Positions 50,892-60,318 of a stretch of 64,000 nt of DNA are shown in pieces; positions within the stretch are counted from its first letter, which is position 1; every line of letters starts with the position of its first letter. The translations under genes were made by a program, and so were the position numbers. The stretch covers positions 62,001-126,000 of the forward strand of contig NZ_JBEPMX010000001.1 in the NCBI RefSeq assembly GCF_040545925.1. The letters are read 5' to 3'. Below the pieces are notes generated by a model. The model saw only the letters and a program-made list of their open reading frames with translations. It was not told where the DNA came from and searched no databases. This DNA is from Alkalibacillus flavidus (GTDB taxonomy: Bacteria > Bacillota > Bacilli > Bacillales > Alkalibacillaceae).

Positions 50892-52517
50892 ATGGATGTT
50901 CAATCAATTAAACTACAGCAATCCAAACTTATGGAAGATTATCGCGACCGACAAGAGTCGATATATCAACATTTTTATTATGACCCATTTCAGATCAGTA
51001 ATTTTAAACGACGTTTTGACTATGTTACGGAACAATCGTATCGTCGTGAGGAACTCGTAAAGCTATTAAAAGAGCAAAATAACCAGTGGGGGATGACTGA
51101 ACAAGTTGAATCGCATATTGATGAACTACTTAACCCACAATCGACAGTCGTTATAGCCGGTCAACAAACTGGGCTTTTGTCAGGACCGCTTTACACGATT
51201 CATAAAATTGTGTCTGTCATTATTCAAGCGAAAGAACAGCGTGACTATTTACAACAACCCGTCGTGCCAGTCTTTTGGATGGCAGGTGAGGACCATGACT
51301 TTTTAGAAATTGACCATGTTCATACGTTAGCAGATGACGGGTTACATAAGACGCGAATTCAAGATCCGACATCGTTCAATGTTAAAAAGCCGATTTCTAA
51401 ACGAGAGTTACCAGCGGATACGCATGATTTCGTTCAACGTGTCTTTGCGAGCTTTCACGAAACGGAACATACGAAAGCTGTTTATGATACGGTGATTCAG
51501 TCACTAGAAGGTAGTAAGACGTACGTGGACTTTTTTGCCTGTTTGATTCAACACTTGTTTAAACAAGAAGGGTTAGTCCTCGTTGATGCAGCGGATGATG
51601 CGTTAAGACGATTTGAACAGGACTATTTTTTACAAATTGTCGATCATCAATTTGATATTGCGAGTTCAGTCGTTAAACGTTTGCAAATGTTGTCGAATGA
51701 CGGGTATCATGTCGCGCTAGATGCGACTACGTCTGACGCCCATTTATTTTATCATCACAATGAAGAGCGCCACTTGTTAGAAGTTGACGAATCAGGTTAT
51801 TTTGTCACGAAAGATGGTGAGATTTGTTTTTCGAAAGAAGAATTGAAAGATAAAATTGTCGAAGCGCCAGAACAATTTAGTAACAATGTCGTTTCGCGAC
51901 CATTAATGCAAGAATGTGTGTTTCCGGTGTTATCCTTCATAGGTGGTCCGGGGGAGATTGCGTATTGGGCAGCGCTAAAAGATGCGTTTCGCGTCATGGA
52001 TTTACAATTGCCGATTGTAACCCCTCGTTTATCGATCACATTGATGCAACGTAATCATCAATCATTATTAACGGATTATCAAATCGATAGTGAAAACCTT
52101 CTGAATCAAGGTACCTACCACTATAAAATGGATTGGCTGAAGCGACAAACACGAGCTCCGATTGAAGAAACGGTGAATGAAGTCGAAAAACAACTTGAAC
52201 AGGCACATCAGCCGTTACAATCATTGGCAGACTCAATAAGCCCTGATTTATTTGATTTAACGACGACAAATTTAGACCAAATGAAAGATCATTTGCGTTT
52301 TGTCGAAAATCGGTTAATCCAAGCAGTTAAACAGCAAAATCAAACGAGTGTCGATCATTTTGACACATTGGATACATTTTACCGACCGGCTAATGGACTG
52401 CAAGAACGGATGTGGAATGTCGTTTATTGGTTAAACGAGTATGGGCTAAGCTTACCCCACCAATTAACAGATCTTCCCGCACGTTGGGAACAAGATCACC
52501 AATTGGTTCGGTTATAA
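50892..52517 (+). CDS. bshC: Bacillithiol biosynthesis cysteine-adding enzyme BshC
   Basis: A 541-residue enzyme that adds Cys to GlcN-malate in the last step of bacillithiol synthesis. GQQTGLLSGPLYTIHKI (about 95-111) and VFWMAGEDHDFLEIDHV are the nucleotidyltransferase-like site, and FIGGPGEIAYWAALKD further on is conserved. A helical coiled-coil insert lies in the C-terminal part. AAGGAAGG precedes the ATG. bshC before mraZ is the standard Bacillus order. Confidence 0.95.
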   Translation: MDVQSIKLQQSKLMEDYRDRQESIYQHFYYDPFQISNFKRRFDYVTEQSYRREELVKLLKEQNNQWGMTEQVESHIDELLNPQSTVVIAGQQTGLLSGPLYTIHKIVSVIIQAKEQRDYLQQPVVPVFWMAGEDHDFLEIDHVHTLADDGLHKTRIQDPTSFNVKKPISKRELPADTHDFVQRVFASFHETEHTKAVYDTVIQSLEGSKTYVDFFACLIQHLFKQEGLVLVDAADDALRRFEQDYFLQIVDHQFDIASSVVKRLQMLSNDGYHVALDATTSDAHLFYHHNEERHLLEVDESGYFVTKDGEICFSKEELKDKIVEAPEQFSNNVVSRPLMQECVFPVLSFIGGPGEIAYWAALKDAFRVMDLQLPIVTPRLSITLMQRNHQSLLTDYQIDSENLLNQGTYHYKMDWLKRQTRAPIEETVNEVEKQLEQAHQPLQSLADSISPDLFDLTTTNLDQMKDHLRFVENRLIQAVKQQNQTSVDHFDTLDTFYRPANGLQERMWNVVYWLNEYGLSLPHQLTDLPARWEQDHQLVRL

Positions 52518-52553
52518 CCACTTAGTTACCACGGTCTACCACTTAGCTACCAC
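52517..52553 (-). promoter_or_regulatory. Upstream array of four inverted GTGGT boxes (candidate MraZ sites)
   Basis: ACCAC occurs at 52517, 52528, 52538 and 52549 on the plus strand, spaced 11, 10 and 11 bases. This equals four GTGGT boxes on the minus strand, one per helical turn. The same word recurs in the mraZ-proximal array in the opposite direction. It may bind MraZ; this is inference. Confidence 0.45.
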
Positions 52554-52582
52554 AAACCTAAATGCCTAATATATCAAGGATT

Positions 52583-52618
52583 ATACACGTATAGTCTAGG
52601 ACTATACGTGTATTTTTT
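52583..52618 (+). terminator. Terminator of bshC
   Basis: A perfect 14-bp stem (52583-52596 with 52600-52613), 3-base loop, then six T. It isolates mraZ from bshC. Confidence 0.93.
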
Positions 52619-52637
52619 GTTTTATTTTCCAAAAAAG

Positions 52638-52681
52638 GTGGTGCGAAGTGGAGCGATGTGGTAAACTGATTTAAAAGGTGG
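52638..52681 (+). promoter_or_regulatory. MraZ box array and extended -10 promoter upstream of mraZ
   Basis: GTGGTG, GTGGAG and GTGGTA begin at 52638, 52648 and 52658, exactly 10 bases apart, the arrangement known for MraZ autoregulation. A further GTGGG at 52678 is in phase with them and is part of the mraZ ribosome site. TGG followed by TAAACT (52659-52667) is an extended -10 box overlapping the third repeat, so MraZ binding would block the promoter. Confidence 0.72.
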
Positions 52682-52690
52682 GCGAAGTCT

Positions 52691-53122
52691 ATGTTCATGG
52701 GAGAATACCAACACAATATAGACACCAAAGGACGCATTATTGTCCCTGCCAAGTTCCGTGAAGGGCTTGGACAAACGTTTGTGGTCACGCGTGGGCTAGA
52801 CAAGTGTTTATTTGCGTACCCTATGGACGAGTGGAAGCAGTTAGAGGAGAAATTAAAACAACTTCCTTTAACGAAAAAAGACGCCCGCGCATTCACACGC
52901 TTTTTCTTTTCAGGCGCTGTCGAATGTGAAATTGATAAACAAGGACGCATTAATGTCCCAGCTCCGCTCAGATCGTATGCTGATTTAAGCAAAGAATGCA
53001 CGATTATCGGTGTATCAAACCGTGTCGAACTATGGGCGAAAGAAGCTTGGGATGAATATGTAGAGGACTCAGAAGATTCCTTTAGCGAAATCGCTGAGAA
53101 CTTATTAGATTTTGATATTTAA
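52691..53122 (+). CDS. mraZ: Transcriptional regulator MraZ
   Basis: A 143-residue protein with two SpoVT/AbrB-like repeats: MGEYQHNIDTKGRIIVPAKF (3-22) and GAVECEIDKQGRINVPAPLR (about 75-95). MraZ forms a ring-like oligomer that binds repeated GTGG-type boxes and represses the dcw operon. The DTKGR and DKQGR DNA-contact motifs are both intact. Three phased boxes lie directly upstream. It opens the division and cell wall cluster. Confidence 0.96.
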   Translation: MFMGEYQHNIDTKGRIIVPAKFREGLGQTFVVTRGLDKCLFAYPMDEWKQLEEKLKQLPLTKKDARAFTRFFFSGAVECEIDKQGRINVPAPLRSYADLSKECTIIGVSNRVELWAKEAWDEYVEDSEDSFSEIAENLLDFDI

Positions 53123-53145
53123 GTGTATGAAATGAGGTTACGTCA

Positions 53146-54117
53146 ATGTTTGAGCATTATAGCGTATTGAATGACGAAACGATTAAAGGGTTGAATATTC
53201 ATGCAGACGGTAAATATGTTGATTGCACATTAGGCGGTGCCGGTCATGCGCAACGAATTTGTGACCAACTTAATGAAAGCGGTCGTTTAGTCGCCTTTGA
53301 TCAAGACGAAACAGCGCTAGACTATGCTCAATCACTATTACAAGGTTATGACGCACAAATTGATTTTATGAACCGTAATTTTGTCACGTTAGCTGAGTCA
53401 TTAGATGAGTTAGGTTTAGAGGAAGTTGATGGTATTTTATTTGATTTAGGGGTGTCATCTCCACAGCTTGACGAAGGTGAGCGGGGCTTTAGCTTTCACC
53501 AAGATGCACCATTAGATATGCGAATGAATCAATCGAATGAGCTAAGTGCTTATCATGTCGTCAATGATTGGACATATGAACGCTTAGTGAGTATCTTTTT
53601 CAAATACGGAGAAGAAAAATTTTCGAAACAAATCGCTCGTCAAATTGAAAAGAAACGCGAACAAGCCCCTATTGAAACAACACTCGAGCTCGTGGATATT
53701 ATAAAAGAGGCCATACCAGCCGCAGCAAGACGTAAAGGTGGACATCCAGCTAAGCGTATTTTCCAAGCAATCCGAATTGCTGTGAATGATGAATTGAACG
53801 TATTTCAAGACGCACTTCATCAAGCAGCAAGGAAATTAGCTGTCGGAGGCCGGTTAGCCGTTATTACGTTTCATTCATTAGAAGACCGAATTTGTAAACA
53901 ATCGATGAAAAAATGGAGTTCAGAATTACCGATTCCAAAAGATATTCCTTTGTTACCTGAACAAGTTCAACCGCCATTTGAGATGGTGACACGCAAGCCG
54001 ATCGTGGCATCAGACGAAGAGTTAAGTGAAAATCGTAGGTCACGCTCAGCCAAATTGCGGATTGTCGAAAAAGTAACGGAGTGGGATGAACAATACGCGC
54101 TTGACGAAAGGAGATAA
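53146..54117 (+). CDS. rsmH: 16S rRNA (cytosine1402-N4)-methyltransferase RsmH
   Basis: A 323-residue SAM-dependent methyltransferase (MraW) that modifies C1402 in the ribosomal P site. The SAM motif YVDCTLGGAGHA (24-35), LFDLGVSSPQLD near residue 103 and GGHPAKRIFQAIRI and ITFHSLEDRICK are all present. It lies between mraZ and ftsL, as is near universal. Confidence 0.97.
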   Translation: MFEHYSVLNDETIKGLNIHADGKYVDCTLGGAGHAQRICDQLNESGRLVAFDQDETALDYAQSLLQGYDAQIDFMNRNFVTLAESLDELGLEEVDGILFDLGVSSPQLDEGERGFSFHQDAPLDMRMNQSNELSAYHVVNDWTYERLVSIFFKYGEEKFSKQIARQIEKKREQAPIETTLELVDIIKEAIPAAARRKGGHPAKRIFQAIRIAVNDELNVFQDALHQAARKLAVGGRLAVITFHSLEDRICKQSMKKWSSELPIPKDIPLLPEQVQPPFEMVTRKPIVASDEELSENRRSRSAKLRIVEKVTEWDEQYALDERR

Positions 54118-54123
54118 TGGACT

Positions 54124-54501
54124 ATGGCTCTTGAAGAAGTGAAATCGTATCATGTTCAACAACCAGTACAACCGAAAAGACAAGAAGAACAACACGTCCC
54201 GAAACAACCACCAGTTAAAAAACCGTGGTTTACGAAAGGGGAAAAGGTACTTTACACGTTAGGTGTGATCATTATGGCTGTTTTAGCGATTGTTGTCGTT
54301 AACTTTTCATCATCAGTAGACACACTTAATCGTGACGTGCAACAATTGAATAATCAATTAACAGACGTTAAAACGCAAAATGATTCGCTTAGAGCTGACG
54401 TACAAGAGCTTAGTAATCCAAATCGTATATTGACGATTGCGGAAGAAAATGGTCTCAATATCCGCCATGCTGAAGTGAAACAAGCGTCTAGTACGCCTTA
54501 A
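54124..54501 (+). CDS. ftsL: Cell division protein FtsL
   Basis: A 125-residue bitopic protein: Gln/Pro-rich cytoplasmic N-terminus (1-38), one membrane helix (about 42-62), and an extracellular leucine-zipper-like coiled coil (VDTLNRDVQQLNNQLTDVKT). This is the FtsL layout; sequence conservation is low in the family, so position between rsmH and pbpB is part of the evidence. FtsL couples divisome activation with FtsB/DivIC and is a likely MraZ-controlled target. Confidence 0.92.
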   Translation: MALEEVKSYHVQQPVQPKRQEEQHVPKQPPVKKPWFTKGEKVLYTLGVIIMAVLAIVVVNFSSSVDTLNRDVQQLNNQLTDVKTQNDSLRADVQELSNPNRILTIAEENGLNIRHAEVKQASSTP

Positions 54502-54513
54502 GGTGTGATCTTC

Positions 54514-56706
54514 ATGAGACAAAAACGACACGCTATTACGCTGATGGTCGTCGTTTTCGTATTTTCTGCTTTATTTTTAACTATACTCGGTCGTTTTTTA
54601 TACATACAAGCAACGGGCGAAGTGTATAATGTCGATTTAGAGGAATATGCTGAAAATATGCGCGAAACGGAGACGACGTTACCAGCTGAACGTGGTCTCA
54701 TCTATGATCGATCAGGGATGGTTTTAGCTGATAATCAACCTGTCTATAATATGTATGCGATTCTTGATGAGGTTTATACGGGTGAATCAGAAACACCACT
54801 TCACGTCGTCGATGTCGAACGAACTGCACGGCAATTAGCAACAGTGATTGATATGAGTGAAGAAGATTTACGCTCACATTTACAAGATGCAGTCGATAAC
54901 GATCGATTCCAAATTGCTTTTGGTTCAGCAGGTAGAGGATTGTCAGAGGATACGTACCAAGAGATACAAGAACTTGACTTATCAGGTATTTACTTTAATG
55001 AAACGAAAGATCGTTATTACCCGAACGGTTTATACGCCTCACACGTCATTGGCTACACGGCGTTTGATGGAGAAGATGGTTCTAAACAGGTGACCGGAAT
55101 GTACGGTGTTGAAAGGCAATTAAATGATCAATTATCGGGTCAAGATGGCTACGTTAATTATCAACAAGATGCTTTCGGTGATCCGCTCCGCAATCAAGAA
55201 GAAGTAGTGCAAGCACCAGATGATGGTGATCATGTTCATTTAACGATTGATCAAAAGATTCAATCATTTTTGGAAGATGCGATGACGACGGTCGAAAATG
55301 AATATGACCCAGAACGTATTATGGCAGGCGTCATGGACCCTGACACGGGTGAAGTTCTAGCGATGTCAAATCGTCCAACATTTAATCCAAACTCACGTGA
55401 GAATATCGAGAATTGGTATAATGATATGATTTCAACCCCTTTTGAACCTGGGTCGACGATGAAAATATTCACTGTAGCTGCTGCCATGGAAGCAGGTGTT
55501 TATAACGGTCAATCAACGTATGAATCAGGTGAATTCAAGATAAGTGAACATGGACGTTCAATTAACGACCACGATGTGGACGGTTGGGGCACGATTTCAT
55601 TTAACGAAGGGGTGCTTCGTTCATCTAACGTGGCGATGGCTGAACTCGTGTGGAATTATTTAGAGCCAGATCGGTTTTTAGAATATTTAAAAGCGTTTCA
55701 CTTTGATCGGAAAACCGGTATTGATTTGAACGGTGAACGAATTGGTGAAATTTCTTACGGTGGCCCATGGGAACAAATCACAACGGGTTATGGTCAAGGG
55801 TCGACTTTTACACCGATGCAAATTATGAAGGCCGCGACAACACTTGCCAATGGTGGTGAAATGGTTAAACCTTACGTTGTGTCCCATTTAACTGATTCAG
55901 AGACAGGTGAAACGTATCAAAAATCTGAACGTGAAGTTGTTGGGCAACCGATTAGCGCTGATACTGTAGATGAGTTAAAAGATTTACTCGGGCGTGTCGT
56001 AACTGATGAGGAAGGAACGGCTAACAGTTTCCAATTAGACGGTTTCACGTCGCTCGGTAAAACAGGAACAGCCTCCATTCCTGATCCAGAAACAGGCCTA
56101 TATATGCGTGGTGGAGGCAATTACGTCTTTTCCTACATCGGTTTGGCACCGAAAGATGACCCAGAACTCATGATGTATGTGGCGGTAAAACAGCCTGATG
56201 TTGAATATCGTTACCAAGGGAGCGAAACAACGACCTATATCTATAATACAGTTATGGAAAATAGCCTGCATTATTTAGATGTATCACCTGATCGGAATGA
56301 TACGAATTCAACATCGACTCAGTCTCTGCCTGATGTCACTGGACAACAAGTTAATGAGGCTGTAAGCCAATTAGAAGAACAAGGCATGTCCGTACAAGTC
56401 GTCGGTGCTGGTGATACCATCAATGCGATGTGGCCTGCAAGTGGTAGTGACGTTGTAAGTGGTCAACGTGTGTTATTGCAAACAAATGGTGAGCTAACGA
56501 TGCCTGATTTAACAGGATGGACATTACGCGATGTTCTAGCATTAGCTCGCTTGAACGACCTTGATTTAGACTACATGGGAACAGGTTTAGTACAACAACA
56601 AAGTATTAAGCCAAATGCAACATTTGATAAAGGCCAAACATTAGTTGTTGAGCTAACACAATCAGACGATGATGAAACAGAAGAAGATGTTGAAGATACA
56701 GAATAA
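54514..56706 (+). CDS. pbpB: Penicillin-binding protein 2B (division transpeptidase)
   Basis: A 730-residue class B PBP for septal peptidoglycan cross-linking. One N-terminal membrane helix, a PBP dimerisation domain, the transpeptidase domain with Ser314 in GSTMKIFT, the SxN motif in RSSNVAMAE, and Lys516 in GKTGTA. Two PASTA domains follow (about 595-715) and an acidic tail. This matches B. subtilis PBP2B. The ATG at 54514 follows AAGGTGTGA; the GTG at 54505 lies within that site. A terminator separates it from spoVD. Confidence 0.95.
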   Translation: MRQKRHAITLMVVVFVFSALFLTILGRFLYIQATGEVYNVDLEEYAENMRETETTLPAERGLIYDRSGMVLADNQPVYNMYAILDEVYTGESETPLHVVDVERTARQLATVIDMSEEDLRSHLQDAVDNDRFQIAFGSAGRGLSEDTYQEIQELDLSGIYFNETKDRYYPNGLYASHVIGYTAFDGEDGSKQVTGMYGVERQLNDQLSGQDGYVNYQQDAFGDPLRNQEEVVQAPDDGDHVHLTIDQKIQSFLEDAMTTVENEYDPERIMAGVMDPDTGEVLAMSNRPTFNPNSRENIENWYNDMISTPFEPGSTMKIFTVAAAMEAGVYNGQSTYESGEFKISEHGRSINDHDVDGWGTISFNEGVLRSSNVAMAELVWNYLEPDRFLEYLKAFHFDRKTGIDLNGERIGEISYGGPWEQITTGYGQGSTFTPMQIMKAATTLANGGEMVKPYVVSHLTDSETGETYQKSEREVVGQPISADTVDELKDLLGRVVTDEEGTANSFQLDGFTSLGKTGTASIPDPETGLYMRGGGNYVFSYIGLAPKDDPELMMYVAVKQPDVEYRYQGSETTTYIYNTVMENSLHYLDVSPDRNDTNSTSTQSLPDVTGQQVNEAVSQLEEQGMSVQVVGAGDTINAMWPASGSDVVSGQRVLLQTNGELTMPDLTGWTLRDVLALARLNDLDLDYMGTGLVQQQSIKPNATFDKGQTLVVELTQSDDDETEEDVEDTE

Positions 56707-56712
56707 ATTGAT

Positions 56713-56745
56713 ATGACCTTAACATTAAGTTAGGGTCATTTTTTT
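56713..56745 (+). terminator. Terminator between pbpB and spoVD
   Basis: ATGACCTTAAC (56713-56723) pairs with GTTAGGGTCAT (56729-56739) with one G-T pair, then T. Confidence 0.85.
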
Positions 56746-56814
56746 GTTGGTTCGTATAAAACTAAAACGTCATTCATAGTCATAATACAAGCTTAACGTA
56801 AAAGGAGTATGACT

Positions 56815-58758
56815 ATGAGACGTGTTTCTGTGACAACCGTACGCAAACGAACGGTGTTATTGTTAGGATTATGCGCCATCTATTTTTTAATCATGATTGG
56901 CAAATTAGCTTACGTGCAACTCATTTCGAGCCCTGACATTGTGGCAAAAGCAGAAGACTTATGGAGTCGGGATATTCCATTTCAACCCGTCCGCGGTCAA
57001 ATACTGGATCGTGACGGTGAAGTCCTTGTCGACAATCAAATGGCGCCCAGCTTATTAGTCGTTCCAAGACAGATCGAAAACACAGACCGAGTGGTGCAAT
57101 CACTAAAGGACATAATTGATATTGATGAAGCAAAACTACGTGATCATATCACGAAAGATGATGTATCTGTTGAAGCCATTCACCCTGAGGGCAGACAACT
57201 ATCAGATGAACAAGCTGATCAAATTCGTGCACTCAATGAGCCGGGGTTATATTTAGCGGAAGATTCTATAAGACATTATCCAAATGGTGACGATTTAGCT
57301 CATGTCCTCGGATTTACAGGGATCGATAATCAAGGTTTAATGGGGTTAGAGGCACGTTACGATGACGTGCTTAGTGGTGAGGCAGGTGCGTTATCCTTCT
57401 TTTCAGATGCTAAAGGGAGACGGTTAGAAGATCGTTCCAATCGGTACACACCACCTGAAGATGGGGATCATTTAGCGCTTACGATCGATGAAGATGTTCA
57501 AGCGATTATTGAACGTGAACTCGATCAAGCTGTCGCAGAATATAATCCAGATGGGGCAATGGCTGTTGTGATGGACCCTGACAATGGCGAAGTATTGGCA
57601 ATGGCGAGCCGACCTAATTTTCACCCAAATGATTATCAAGCTGTGGAGCCAAGCGTTTACAATCGTAATTTGCCCGTATTTAGTACATATGAACCCGGTT
57701 CGACGTTTAAAATCGTCACGTTAGCGGCAGCCCTGGAAGAAGACGTTGTTGATTTAGAAGATGATCATTATCATGACAAAGGTCATACGATGGTTGGCGG
57801 TGCGAGACTTCGCTGTTGGCAAAGCGGTGGCCATGGTGACCAATCTTATTTAGAAGTCGTACAAAATTCGTGTAACCCTGGCTTTGTAAATTTAGGGCAA
57901 AAGTTAGGGGAAGACCGTCTATTCACCTACATTGATACATTCGGTTTTGGGAAACAAACAGGGATTGATTTAGCTGGTGAAAGTACGGGAATCATGTTTG
58001 ATGAAAGTCAAATTGGTCCGGTTGAATTAGCGACGACATCATTTGGTCAAGGGGTATCAGTTACGCCGATTCAGCAATTAACAGCTGTATCCGCGGCGAT
58101 TAATGGTGGTTACCTCTATGAACCATATGTTGCCAAAGGAATCGTTGACGCTCAATCAGGTGAGATGATCGACTCGCGTGAAGAGAAGCTCAAAAAGCGT
58201 GTCATTTCAGAGGAGACGTCTGAAAAGGTGCGAGACGCCTTAGAACACGTCGTTGCGAAAGGGACAGGACGCGGAGCTTATGTCGATGGTTATCGTGTCG
58301 GAGGTAAAACAGGAACGGCGCAAAAAGTTGGTCCTAATGGTCAGTATTTGGATAACAATCACATTGTCTCGTTTATCGGTTTCGCCCCTGCTGATGATCC
58401 AGAAGTTCTCGTTTATATTGCGGTTGATAATCCAAAAGATGTCATTCAGTTTGGAGGAGTTGTTGCCAGCCCTATAGCGGGCCGAGTGATTGAAGATACG
58501 CTACACGTTTTAGATGTACCAAAACGTGAGGACGGGTTGGCGAAAGACTTCCAGTGGCCTGAACAACCGACTGTGACAGTACCGGACCTAGTAGGTGAAT
58601 CGACCGATGATTTAACACAATATTTAACGCAATTATCGATTGATACAGAAGGTGAAGGAAATACAGTCATATCTCAATCACCGAAACCTGGAGCAGTGGT
58701 CGAATCACACGCGACGATTCGTGTATTTTTAGGAAACATAGAAAAAGGTGAAAATTGA
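56815..58758 (+). CDS. spoVD: Stage V sporulation protein D (SpoVD)
   Basis: A 647-residue class B PBP for spore cortex synthesis. Membrane helix (about 13-32), dimerisation domain, Ser296 in EPGSTFKIV, the SxN motif as S-C-N, the KTGT motif, and one C-terminal PASTA domain (one, versus two in PBP2B, is the SpoVD pattern). Cys334 and Cys353 lie 19 residues apart beside the SxN motif, as do the two cysteines of B. subtilis SpoVD that form a disulfide reduced by StoA. The ATG at 56815 was chosen over 56809, which touches the AAAGGAG site. Confidence 0.94.
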   Translation: MRRVSVTTVRKRTVLLLGLCAIYFLIMIGKLAYVQLISSPDIVAKAEDLWSRDIPFQPVRGQILDRDGEVLVDNQMAPSLLVVPRQIENTDRVVQSLKDIIDIDEAKLRDHITKDDVSVEAIHPEGRQLSDEQADQIRALNEPGLYLAEDSIRHYPNGDDLAHVLGFTGIDNQGLMGLEARYDDVLSGEAGALSFFSDAKGRRLEDRSNRYTPPEDGDHLALTIDEDVQAIIERELDQAVAEYNPDGAMAVVMDPDNGEVLAMASRPNFHPNDYQAVEPSVYNRNLPVFSTYEPGSTFKIVTLAAALEEDVVDLEDDHYHDKGHTMVGGARLRCWQSGGHGDQSYLEVVQNSCNPGFVNLGQKLGEDRLFTYIDTFGFGKQTGIDLAGESTGIMFDESQIGPVELATTSFGQGVSVTPIQQLTAVSAAINGGYLYEPYVAKGIVDAQSGEMIDSREEKLKKRVISEETSEKVRDALEHVVAKGTGRGAYVDGYRVGGKTGTAQKVGPNGQYLDNNHIVSFIGFAPADDPEVLVYIAVDNPKDVIQFGGVVASPIAGRVIEDTLHVLDVPKREDGLAKDFQWPEQPTVTVPDLVGESTDDLTQYLTQLSIDTEGEGNTVISQSPKPGAVVESHATIRVFLGNIEKGEN

Positions 58759-58780
58759 GTACCTCGTCTTAGACAGAATT

Positions 58781-58789
58781 TGTTATAAT
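58781..58789 (+). promoter_or_regulatory. Extended -10 promoter of murE
   Basis: TGT followed by a perfect TATAAT, about 35 bases before the murE ATG. No good -35 box is at the usual distance. It lets the murE-murF-mraY-murD block be transcribed independently of spoVD. Confidence 0.6.
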
Positions 58790-58823
58790 AGTTAGGGTAA
58801 ACTGTATTAAAGGTAGTGATGAG

Positions 58824-60302
58824 ATGAAGTTATACGATTTAGTGTCATCGACTCAAACACTTCATGCACTTGAACGTGATGTGCTGGGTGACATTGATAT
58901 ACATTCAATTGATATGGATTCTAGACAAGTTGAACGGGGATCTTTGTTTGTCTGTTTAAAAGGTTTAACCGTTGATGGACATGATTACGTACAAAGTGCT
59001 GTTCAGCAAGGGGCTCGCGCTGTAATTGCTGAGAAACCAGTCGATGTTGACGTTCCCGTTGTTTTAGTCCCGAGCACGACGCATGCGCTCGCTGATTTAG
59101 CGAATGCGTTTTATGGTTACCCAAGTCAGGCAATGAACGTCGTTGGCGTGACAGGGACGAATGGTAAAACGACATTGACGTATTTACTCGATGCTATTTT
59201 TTCTGAGGCGAATCAGAAGACAGCTGTGATTGGCACGATTGATATGAAGATTGGTGATACACGTTATCCAGTTAACAATACGACACCTGATGCGCTTTTC
59301 TTACATAAAAATTTACACTTAATGCGTGAAGCAGACGTTGATACGGTCATTATGGAAGTGTCCTCACATGCCTTAAAACAAGGGCGTGTGCTCGGTATTG
59401 ACTTTGATGATGCGGTGTATACGAATTTGTCCCAAGACCATTTAGATTATCACCCGCATATGGATGATTATGCTTATGCGAAGTCACTCTTATTCGCGCA
59501 ACTCGGTCAGTCAACTGGACACCAAACGAAATCGGCCGTGATTAATATTGATGACGATTATCATGAGGTCATGATGCAAGCAACTGGGCAATCCATCGTC
59601 TCTTATAGTTTGGAGAAACCAGCTGTTATTCATGTCGATGATTATTCATTATCACCGAATGGGTTATCGTTTGATGTGAACACACCAGCTGGTATTATCC
59701 CGATTACGACGAAGTTATCAGGGAAATTTAACATTTACAACATTTTAGCAGCTATCGGTGTTGCTTATCGCCATCATATTGATCTGAACGTCATAAAACG
59801 TGCGATCGAACATTTAGAAGGTGTGCCAGGTCGCTTTGAACTAGTTGATGCGGATCAACCATTCACCGTTGTTGTCGATTATGCCCACACACCCGATTCG
59901 TTGATGAATGTGTTGCAAACAATTGACGAATTGAAACAAGGGCGTGTCATCACTGTTGTCGGTTGCGGTGGCGATCGCGATCGTTCCAAACGACCGAAGA
60001 TGGCTGATGCGGCTATGACGTATAGCGATGAAGTCGTCTTCACCTCGGATAATCCGAGAACAGAGGACCCGCATGCGATTTTAGCGGATATGACTAATCA
60101 TTTAACGGAGACGGATCGATTTGATGTGATTGAAAGTAGACGTGAGGCGATTCAAACAGCCATTGACAACGCACAAGACCGTGATATGATTTTAATTGCT
60201 GGAAAAGGCCATGAAACGTATCAAGACGTCAATGGTGCACGGTATCACTTCGATGATCGTGAAGTGGCTCGTGAGTTAATTCAAGCACGGTTGAATAATT
60301 AA
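58824..60302 (+). CDS. murE: UDP-MurNAc-tripeptide synthetase (meso-DAP-adding MurE)
   Basis: A 492-residue Mur ligase that adds the third stem-peptide residue. ATP loop GVTGTNGKTT (about 107-116), the middle-domain region MEVSSHALKQGRV, and the specificity motif DNPRTEDP, where the Asn-Pro-Arg selects meso-diaminopimelate rather than lysine. So the cell wall is predicted to be the meso-DAP type. The product has the full family length. Confidence 0.96.
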   Translation: MKLYDLVSSTQTLHALERDVLGDIDIHSIDMDSRQVERGSLFVCLKGLTVDGHDYVQSAVQQGARAVIAEKPVDVDVPVVLVPSTTHALADLANAFYGYPSQAMNVVGVTGTNGKTTLTYLLDAIFSEANQKTAVIGTIDMKIGDTRYPVNNTTPDALFLHKNLHLMREADVDTVIMEVSSHALKQGRVLGIDFDDAVYTNLSQDHLDYHPHMDDYAYAKSLLFAQLGQSTGHQTKSAVINIDDDYHEVMMQATGQSIVSYSLEKPAVIHVDDYSLSPNGLSFDVNTPAGIIPITTKLSGKFNIYNILAAIGVAYRHHIDLNVIKRAIEHLEGVPGRFELVDADQPFTVVVDYAHTPDSLMNVLQTIDELKQGRVITVVGCGGDRDRSKRPKMADAAMTYSDEVVFTSDNPRTEDPHAILADMTNHLTETDRFDVIESRREAIQTAIDNAQDRDMILIAGKGHETYQDVNGARYHFDDREVARELIQARLNN

Positions 60303-60318
60303 AAGGGGTATGACGGTA

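Noticed and set aside
56769..56791. A SigE-like promoter before spoVD (AATACAAG with an upstream TCATTC)
   Set aside because: The -10 matches only 6 of 8 positions and no -35 lies at the right distance, so it is not claimed although spoVD is expected to be SigE-dependent.
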